Assembly: GCA_011503125.2 (NCBI GenBank)
Contig: WWBZ02000001.1
Location: forward strand, 4,030,001 to 4,094,000
Direction of reading: 5' to 3'
Origin: Botryosphaeria dothidea
Lineage: Eukaryota > Ascomycota > Dothideomycetes > Botryosphaeriales > Botryosphaeriaceae
DNA length: 64,000 nucleotides
The notes beneath the pieces are model-generated. The model was not told the DNA's origin. It ran no database searches and worked only from the letters and a program-made list of their open reading frames with translations. Positions 56,754-64,000 of this stretch are shown piece by piece (the first letter of the stretch is position 1; the number at the start of each line of letters is the position of its first letter). The position numbers and the translations under genes were made by a program.

Positions 56754-57442
56754 GATGGGCTCTCGAGTTCCCAGGAGTGGCAGAGGGAGCAACAGAGGGA
56801 TGGAGGTGGGCGACTACAGCGACATGGAGGAGGACGGCGGTGAGATTAAAAAGTGTAAAGTTGCAACAACAAGCCAGGGTGAGATGCAACGGAGAATCTA
56901 TGCCCGTTCACGTCATGGGCTCGCAGTCCCCGCTGGGTTCAAAAGCCGACAGTCTCGCACCACGCGACGCGCAAAGGCGGGTCCGCGATATGGGGCCCCA
57001 GATCCGTGGTGGTGCACACCTTGCCCTGAGCGGGGGCCGATCACCCGTTCAGGCTTGGTGTCTCGTCTTTCTGCCCACTCCGCTGCGAGTGGGCCGCGGG
57101 GAGATGCGGAGGAGGTGGGCGGGACGCGTCCTCGGCATTCACATTCGCGCGAGCTGACCAAACGCCGACGCTCTTCTCTTCAAAAGCCGACGCGCCATCA
57201 TGCCTTGGCCCAGCATATATCGCGGGTGGATGGCCTGAGATGAGAAAGGTCGACGAATGTTGACGAGCGGGCTGGCATCAGCTGTTGGCGGAAAGCGGCT
57301 TAGATCGGATGGATGAATGGGTTACGACGGCCCCCTGTGCAAGCTCAACTTGGCAGCACTTATCTTGCATGCTTAGTCTCCACCTACGCCGAGCCCATCG
57401 CTGCCGAATGAGGCGAGCCCGCTCCGGCCCGTGAAACATACA
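56754..57442. promoter_or_regulatory. Upstream region of the sugar porter gene
   Basis: About 690 bp before the sugar porter start, GC-rich at 56920-57130. It should contain the promoter, on the reverse strand. The hairpin copy D begins right after it. No specific binding site is claimed. Confidence 0.4.
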
Positions 57443-57583
57443 GAGGGGTGCTGCAGCCGACAATTAGCGGTCACTGCCTTCGACAATAAAAATCTTTCCA
57501 TAGGGAGTGGAAGCACTCGTCCGGACGCGAGTGTATTGCATTTTTAGAGACAAAGCTATCCGGACGAATGCTTCTACTCCCCA
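57443..57583 (+). repeat. Hairpin repeat copy D
   Basis: 141 bp. The 5' module GAGGGGTGCTGCAGCCGAC is followed by AATTAGCGGTCACTGC, then a stem with left arm GGAGTGGAAGCACTCGTCC (from 57503) and right arm ATCCGGACGAATGCTTCTAC (to about 57575), ending CCCCAT. The two arms each carry a private mutation, so the stem now has mismatches. Confidence 0.8.
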
Positions 57584-58141
57584 TAAGACTCGTAACTAGA
57601 CCTTTGTCTGACCTCTTGCTAGGAATATTATGCTCGGCGCTAAGCGTCGGCCTTAGCACCTTGTGCCTTTCGTTACAACTGTCGTAAGCTGCAGCTGTTC
57701 GCCGCCTCTCTGGGTGTGATCGGTGGAAAAAGTCCTCGAATGGAGACATCCGTCCCCTGCTAGCCAACGCTTCGTCCCGTACTGCATGCATGTAACGTCT
57801 GCCCAGGACTGCGCGGCCCATGCAGAGTGCTCGAACTTCTTTGTCATCCGGATGAAAATTCAGCAATCCGAATTATGCCCATCAAGAACTGAGAACGTGC
57901 GCGGTGAGAGACCCACCCATCTCACTCTGGTATTTCTTCCGTCCAACCGCCCATTGAGGAAAAGGGAATCGATGCACGATAAAAGACTGGAATTGTTTGT
58001 ACGTGCATGCCATTACGTAGCGTCTTTCCTGATATTGGGCTCAAAAATTGCGTACTTTTATTCAGACCTTTCCTCCTTCTCTTTTCGCTCTCGTATTCTC
58101 GGCCTCGCCAAGCAGAGATTTTGACAGCAAGCGATAGTATA
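57584..58141. other. Gap between repeat copies D and E
   Basis: 558 bp with no recognised gene. Open frames here have no motif and overlap on both strands. Confidence 0.4.
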
Positions 58142-58283
58142 GAAGAGTGCTGCAGCCGACGGTTAGCGCCAAATACGAAGGTCGGGTCAAAACTGTCATG
58201 GGGAGTCGAAGCATTCATCAGGACGTAAGTGTTGCGTATTTCTATCAACAAAGTCATCCGGATGAATGCTTCGACTCCCCATG
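58142..58283 (+). repeat. Hairpin repeat copy E
   Basis: 142 bp, the same length as copy D. The module GAAGAGTGCTGCAGCCGAC is followed by GGTTAGCGCCAAAT. The stem arms start ATGGGGAGTCGAAGCATTC on the left and end GAATGCTTCGACTCCCCAT on the right. Relative to copies A and C, both arms carry the same changes (GTCG for GTGG; ATTCAT for ATTCGT), so base pairing is kept. The copy ends 244 bp from the stop of the dehydrogenase gene. Confidence 0.85.
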
Positions 58284-58527
58284 GTAGTGCTGATGTGATA
58301 TTTCTATCTTGTCTCTAGTGTTGAAGCAGTGACCTGGGTGTATGTTTAGAGACGTTGCCGGCTTTTACGTCCTGGCGGCCGTTTTGACTGTCCATATGTA
58401 CTGCCATTCACTACTTCTGGACAACTCGCGCAAACTTCTATGTTTTGCAATGGGGGCAAAAGCACAACATATATATCTGAATATTTTGGGTATTTTTTTT
58501 TTCCAACAGAGACTGAGGTTCTGGCCA

Positions 58528-60305
58528 TCATATGTACTTGTAAGGATTCATGATTCCCTTCTGCTTAAGCGTTAGCGCAGCAAACTTGGAAGGTGCTTGA
58601 TGAACCTACTGGGTCAAAGGTATCCTTTATTTGCTTCATCAGCTTGATCATAGTTTCGCTTCGGCTGTATCCGATGTATGGCTTCTTGGTCAAGCCAAGC
58701 CCGTGTTCGGCGCTAATGCTTCCGTTCCTCTTCGCGACCCATTCATACACAAAAGGCTCAAGCTGCTTTTCCACAGCCTTGTCGAACCTCCTCGTGGGAA
58801 CGTTCAAGTGAAGGTTGCTGTCACCCATGTGACCATATCCAACAACATCAACAACGGGATAATCGTCCGTGTCTCCAACAAGACCGGCCTTAGTCAGACG
58901 GTCGCGAGTGTCGTCGACAAGCTGGTAAAGCTCTTCCAGCGGGATCGACAGGTCATATTTGTAGACACCGCCCCAGTGACCCAAGCACTCGGTTATACCC
59001 TCACGGCAGGACCAAAGCTCCGACATTTGGGTCTGGTCTTGCGCGAGAACGCCATCTGCCACAATTTCCTCACCCATGACGTGTTCAAGGAAAGCGGATA
59101 GCTTTTCGCTGTCATGATCAGAGTTGGAGCCTCGTGTCTCAATCAAGCAGTAGAAGGGGTATTGACCCTCCAGTGGTAACTTCTTGCCGACCGTCTGCTT
59201 CAAGATGTTTTGACTCCGGCCATCCATCAGCTCAAAAGCGGACAGAATTTCCGACAGCTGACCCTTGGCTTCACGGAATGCTTGCTGGCACTTCTCAAAG
59301 CTCTCCACACCGAAATATGCAACATTCATGGCGGGGGAAGCTTGTGGGCAGATGATAGAAACACCGGTGATGATGCCGATCGTACCCTCGCCTCCGATGA
59401 AAAGTTGCTTCAAATCGTACCCAGTGTTGTTCTTGCGCAACTTGGAGAGGTCATCGACGACTGTCCCATCAGGAAGGACAGCCTCAATACCCAAGACGTT
59501 GCCGTGCAAGCTTCCATATCTCAAGAGCCTCAGACCACCTGCGTTCGTAGCAACGTTACCACCAATGTGGCAAGAGCCCTTCGCGCCCAAGTCTAGCGGG
59601 AACACATAGTTCTTCTCCTGCAAGAAGTTGTCGGCCACCTCTAAAATGACACCCGCGTCCACGACCAGGATACCCGAGACCTCGTCGAACGACCGAATCG
59701 TGTTCATGCGAGACATGTTGACGACAATCTCATCAAAAACGGGCACGGATCCGCCAACCAATCCACTGTTACCGCCCTGGGGAACCACCGCGAGCAAGTT
59801 GTCGTTGCAGTATTTCAGGATCTTGCTGACTTCGTCCGTAGAGCCAGGCTTGAGCACGAGCTTGGTATGACCACGGAACTTGCGCATCCAATCGCTGTTG
59901 AAAGCCTCAAGATCGTCCGACGCGTCGGAGGTGACACCATCGATAACCGCGGATTGGGAACCGAGAAGCTCCTTGAAGTGTTTAACGTGGTCCAGCGTGA
60001 TCTCTGCGAACTTGGAATCGCGCTTCAAATGCGGGTACCTGTGGTTATGTTCAATTGTATATTTCGCTACAACTAGGTGCTGGGTAGATGTACGAGTCGG
60101 TGGTGAACTTGACGGTCTTCGATGGAGCCGGCTTACCCTTCACGCCACCCTCGCTGTCCGGCTGGTGAGGTTCACTGGTGGCGGGAGTAGTCCCCGCCCA
60201 GCGGACTTGGGTAGCAGGGCGCAAGCGTGCGGCCTTTTGCAGCGAGGCAGGAGAGCATCGCGCTCTGCGCAGCGCAGCACCGGCGAGTCTAGAGGGGCAT
60301 GCCAT
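58528..60305 (-). CDS. FAD-linked D-2-hydroxyglutarate / D-lactate dehydrogenase, mitochondrial
   Basis: Flavoenzyme of the Dld2/D2HGDH family that oxidises D-2-hydroxyglutarate and often D-lactate. Minus-strand exons 60305..60094, 60038..58610 and 58560..58528 give 557 residues; starting at the upstream in-frame Met (60347) would give 571. An Arg/Ala-rich N-terminus (MACPSRLAGAALRRARCSPA) looks like a mitochondrial presequence. The FAD-binding PCMH domain has VVPQGGNSGLVGGSVPVFDE and GAKGSCHIGGNVATNAGGLR. The C-terminal cap has GYGHMGDSNLHLNV and SISAEHGLGLTKK, the metal and substrate region of this family. The last exon is only 33 nt and gives the family ending FDPKGIMNPYKYI. Divergent from pre6 (383 bp). 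Choice between D2HG and D-lactate is from family resemblance only. Confidence 0.92.
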
Positions 60306-60688
60306 TGGGACGAAGGCACGCAAGAGTAACAAATCTAAAATATCCAAACCGGAACGAAGAAAGAGATAGAGAGGACAATGGAGGCAACGGTGGGGTTGCG
60401 GAGTAGAGACGGGAATTAGAGCAGAAAGATGGATTGCGACAGTAAAAAGATGTCATGGCCGGTGCCGGCACCATGATGCGGCGGCGGGCGGGCACGGAGC
60501 TTGGGCAAGCTCCGCCGGATCTCAGTCTTGGCGTACCTCTGAAGGCAGCTCAGCACGACGCGGCTTCACATCGCCATCACCAACTGCCCCTGCCCGCTCC
60601 CGTCCGCTCCCGTATCCGCTTCCTCCACCCTAAGCATCCATTTGCGAGATCCGGCCAGCTATTCCACGCTTTTGCAAACTTCCACACG
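60306..60688. promoter_or_regulatory. Short divergent promoter of the dehydrogenase and pre6
   Basis: 383 bp between two opposite start codons. It includes a purine-rich stretch (60345-60460). No proteasome-associated control element (Rpn4-type GGTGGCAAA) was recognised. Confidence 0.4.
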
Positions 60689-61658
60689 ATGGCGTCCGGC
60701 TACGACAGAGCGTTGTCCGGTGAGCTCGACCAAGACACCATCAGCTTCACAGCATAGCTAATTGCTCTACCGTATCTAGTCTTCAGTCCCGATGGACACG
60801 TTTTCCAGGTCGAGTATGCGCTGGAGGCCGTCAAGAGAGGTATGTTACCCTGGACCAGCCTCGCCTTTGCACCGTGTTGACATCACCAGGTACTTGCGCC
60901 GTTGCTGTCAAGGGCAAGGATATCGTCGTCCTCGGCTGCGAAAAGCGTTCCGCGATGAAGCTCCAAGATACGCGCATCACCCCGTCGAAGATCTGCCTGG
61001 TCGATAACCACGTTGCCCTCGCCTTTGCCGGTCTCAACGCCGACGCCCGCATTCTCGTCGACAAGGCCCGGTTAGAAGCACAGTCCCACCGTCTGACCGT
61101 CGAAGATGCTGTCTCCATTGAGTACATCACCAAGTACGTTGCCGGCGTGCAGCAGAGGTACACGCAGAGTGGTGGTGTCCGGCCCTTTGGTATCAGCACG
61201 CTCATCGTCGGCTTTGACCCGAACGACAAGACGCCTCGCCTGTACCAGACTGAGCCTTCGGGTATCTATTCGGCTTGGTAGGTGGCCAATGATCACAAGC
61301 GACGTATCGAGGATGCTGATTAGTGTACAGGAAGGCAAACGCTATCGGAAGGTCCAGCAAGACGGTCCGCGAGTTCCTGGAGCGCAACCACAAGGCCGAC
61401 ATGGACCGGGAGGAGACGATCAAGCTTACGGTTAAGTCACTGCTGGAGGTCGTCCAGACTGGCGCGAAGAACATCGAGATTGCCATCATGGCGCCCGGCA
61501 AGAACATCGAGATGCTGCCTGTAGAGCAAATCGAGAAGTACGTCGAGAGCATCAACACGGAGAAGCAAGAGGAGGCTGCTACCAGGCGCGGAGGAAGGAC
61601 GCCGGGCACCGGAACTGCCGCCATCTTGACGCGTCCCTCAGGAGAGGGCTCCGGCTGA
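60689..61658 (+). CDS. pre6: 20S proteasome subunit alpha4 (Pre6/PSMA7)
   Basis: Structural alpha-ring subunit of the 20S proteasome. Exons 60689..60719, 60780..60839, 60890..61277 and 61331..61658 give 268 residues. The alpha-subunit signature is complete: [20 protein letters not shown], then [14 protein letters not shown]. It is followed by [60 protein letters not shown] and [20 protein letters not shown], all matching Pre6. The C-terminal tail (about 245-268) is longer and Gly/Thr/Arg-rich. No N-terminal Thr protease, as expected for alpha subunits. Confidence 0.96.
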
Positions 61659-61929
61659 GGATAATCACAAGACATGGGTTACGGGCAGTGATGGCAAACA
61701 GCACAGGCGTTCGGATGATCATAGAAATGGGTCCTCGAGCCTGTATAGTAAGCACGAAATTATTGAGAACATGCACAACCCTCTAGCTTGCGTGTTCACT
61801 CCATGTCTATCATGCTTCAGTTGAGCTACGCCTGCTCCCACCGTGGTGTATCCGCTACTCCTAATAAAACATAAAACGCCGCCCTATGCACATCATGATT
61901 TGCCCAACCCGCGCCGATGTTGCATTAGC

Positions 61930-62421
61930 TTAGCCAAGCCGGTCCGAGACGTTGATATCCCAAATAGTCTTGGGCTCTGTTTTCTGGACGCGTTCGTCCT
62001 TGAGCATTCTGCGTGACGTTGTTAGCCTAGGCTACACATGATGTAGCCACCTCATGCGACATGCGTACCTGCTATCGATGCGCACGTCGTCGCCCTCAAC
62101 TTCCAGGCGCGCCTCAGGAGTCTTGGCGTCGATGACGAAGTGGTTGTCGCAGTGCGGGCAGTATTCGTCGCTCTCCTCGAACTCCTCGGCGTTCTTGCGG
62201 AAGCACTTCTTGCACTTTTTGCAGGCGAAGACCATCTCGGTACTCTTCTGGAGATCGTGGTCCTGGGTCTCGGCATGGCACTCAGCGCAGTCAAACCACT
62301 TCTTGCAGCAGGGGCTGCGGATGGCGACTTGGGCGTTGAGGATGTGCTTGCTGCGGCGGAGCGGCGGAGGTCAGCGGCGGCGCGTAGGGGGCGCGGAGCA
62401 GCGGGGAGCAACGAACCACAT
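61930..62421 (-). CDS. CHY zinc-finger protein, Hot13-like
   Basis: Minus-strand exons 62421..62417, 62350..62069 and 62008..61930 give 121 residues. The first coding exon is only 5 nt (ATGTG) and splices to form MCKHILNAQVAIRSPCCKKW. Zinc ligands follow the CHY pattern: Cys2/His4 region, CCKKWFDCAECHAE, then CKKCKKCF and CPHCDNHF. The C-terminus MLKDERVQKTEPKTIWDINV is charged. In yeast, Hot13 (about the same size) acts in the mitochondrial intermembrane space on small Tim proteins. Larger CHY proteins are RING ubiquitin ligases; no RING is present here. The Hot13-like role is inferred from size and domain content. Confidence 0.85.
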
Positions 62422-63093
62422 GGCGGCGGGCGTGTGAACAGCAGCAGAGGTAGCGGGCGCGTCGGGGGCCTCAGGCGTGTGTGTCAGGCGTGGGGCACAG
62501 AATCGCGAAAGTCGAGTTTGGCGTGGGAGCCGGGCTGAAACTTTAGGGTCTGGCGGCGTTAATTATTGAGATGACATCGCGTCGCCGCAAAACGCCCTGG
62601 GCAGCACCACGCGCCGCCTTGTGGGGAAACCCGACGCCGTTGTGCCCTACGGTAGTGTAGTTACGCCAGCATACGCACGCCCGCGCTCACCACAGCCTCA
62701 CTTCACCTTCGTCACCGCGCGCAGCAACACTTTTGCTCGCCGCACACCGCCACATTCTCAGGCTCGAATTCCATTACACTCGCTCGCGCGCAGGGGGCCA
62801 CGCCTGCTGCAAGGTACTGGTCCAGGACCCCTCCACCTCCGGCCAATCCTCCTGCCGCATCGCCAGCCCAAGCCGATCCACAACCATCGCACTCCGAAAC
62901 TTAGACTTCTCGCTCCTCCCGATCGCGCTCTCACTCCCTTCCGGCCTCTCTCGCGTTGGGCATGCTACCACTGTCTCCCCGACCTATCCTTCCGCGCCGC
63001 CCTGGCCACTTCCGATCATTATAATCGCTCAAGCTGGGGGCATGAGTCCGTTGACGCCCGCTCAAGACCGAGTTGTGCTGCTGCCCTAGCTGA
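62422..63093. promoter_or_regulatory. Divergent intergenic region, CHY gene / large disordered protein gene
   Basis: 672 bp with pyrimidine-rich sequence toward 63093. An open frame at 62733-63089 looks like leader sequence. No motif claimed. Confidence 0.4.
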
Positions 63094-64000
63094 ATGGTCA
63101 TGGATAAGCCTCCGGGCAAGACGGAGAGCACTGATGGCTCCTCCATCGTAAGCGCAGCTTCTATGCGCTGCGAGGCCTTTGCTAATGCTCGTTTTATAGA
63201 AGCCCGTGTCGTCGCTCCGGAGCCACTTCGAGAACATGCTCAACCGCCAATCTTCCACGACCCCCGACCCACCACGTTCCAATAATGCACGACCAAGTCT
63301 GGGAAACATCTTCGACGGGCCCGAGGAGACCCGCGCGCGCCCGGATGGCCGCATGTCGTTGGACTTGCCACGTCCCAATGTTGGCCTGCGAAGCACCTCT
63401 CCGAAGGGGTTGTATGCGCCTCCGCGAACACCAGAGACAAGGGGCATGTCCATAGACACGAACAGATCGCGACCCATTTCCATGTATCAGCTGTCTCCAC
63501 GAAGCTCGCCGCCAAGATCCCCAACGAGGTCGCCGCCAGTTGTTACTGTAAACTCTCCTAAATCACCTAATCACTTCCCTGATACCGAAATGAAATCCCC
63601 TCCTCCGAGGAGCATCCAGCAACCTCAGCCATCTCCCTCTCCTCTCTCCGGATCGCCGCATGGAAGCGGTTTTCGGCATTTCCGTGTCCAAAGCAAGCCC
63701 GCAACCCCAGCAATCGAAGCTCTCCAGGCACCTTTCCTGCAGGCAGCTGGGAAGCCTATACCTTCGCCCGATCCTTTGAAGCTGGCAAATGCGCCATCGG
63801 AAAAGGAATTCGGCACCAGGCCTCCTTCTGTGGTCTCAAGCGCTGGCGGTCCACCTCCGATTAATCGCGCTGGCAAACCGAAAATACCTAGCAAACCTGC
63901 TTCGGTCTCAGGCGCGTCGGTCTCAGGTGCAACTGGAAAGGCATCCCTAGCTGTCGATGCTGGTAATGCTTCTGCCGAAGAGCGATTGTCTCCTTTTAGC
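63094..64000 (+). CDS. N-terminal part of a large disordered protein (3' partial), unassigned
   Basis: Exons 63094..63147 and 63200..>64000; the frame is open to the window end, giving 285 residues so far. It starts MVMDKPPGKTESTDGSSI; the splice then adds KPVSSLRSHFENMLNRQSST. The rest is strongly Pro/Ser/Arg-rich with repeated SPP and SP sites (SPRSSPPRSPTRSPPVV, KSPPPRSIQQPQPSPSPLSG), typical of unstructured, phosphorylated cytoskeleton or signalling proteins. The short SSLRSHFENM block resembles the start of several fungal polarity or RhoGEF proteins, but the domain that would decide this lies beyond the window. Confidence 0.7.

Noticed and set aside
62733..63089. 118-codon open frame before the last gene
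   Set aside because: Lies in the leader/promoter of the divergent gene pair, low-complexity, no motif.

Overview
The window reads as a filamentous ascomycete (Pezizomycotina) chromosome. Coding sequences are cut by many short GT-AG introns (mostly 46-110 nt, with CTAAC-like branch points). The genes include the fungal septin Cdc12/AspC, a cellobiose dehydrogenase, an AA9 lytic polysaccharide monooxygenase, a HET-type relic, a Zn2Cys6 regulator and Bor1. A Dothideomycete fits best, but that is an inference; nothing here fixes the species. All gene models below are spliced by hand from the sequence and checked for reading phase at every junction.

Layout. 0-10 kb: the end of V-ATPase subunit A (vma1), the dynamin-like GTPase vps1, a membrane-anchored acyl-CoA-synthetase-like protein that lacks key ANL motifs, and a CASTOR-like ACT-domain protein. 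10-16.7 kb: about 4.6 kb without a gene, then a HET-family pseudogene with several lesions. 16.7-21.7 kb: cellobiose dehydrogenase and an AA9 LPMO transcribed divergently from a shared 1.25-kb intergenic region; they form a known electron donor/acceptor pair for oxidative cellulose cleavage. 22.4-39.1 kb: a housekeeping block with pwp2, septin, a WDR83/MORG1-like WD40 protein, a small mitochondrial-looking protein, a DUF4748-like membrane protein, an unassigned protein, cog2, mitochondrial ribosomal uL1m and a disordered, probably nuclear protein.

41-58 kb looks more accessory: a PI-PLC-like enzyme, a phenol-hydroxylase-type flavin monooxygenase, the anion/borate transporter bor1, a Zn2Cys6 regulator, a SET-domain methyltransferase and an MFS sugar porter. 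The sugar porter is flanked by copies of a short hairpin repeat family not assigned to any known element. One inverted copy ends at a separate 315-bp MITE-like element, and a decayed relative lies in the first LPMO intron. 58.5-64 kb returns to housekeeping genes: D-2-hydroxyglutarate/D-lactate dehydrogenase, proteasome alpha4 (pre6), a CHY zinc-finger protein like Hot13, and the start of a large disordered protein that runs off the window.

Points most worth following: the hairpin repeat family, the divergent CDH/LPMO pair, the degenerate ANL protein and the decayed HET gene.
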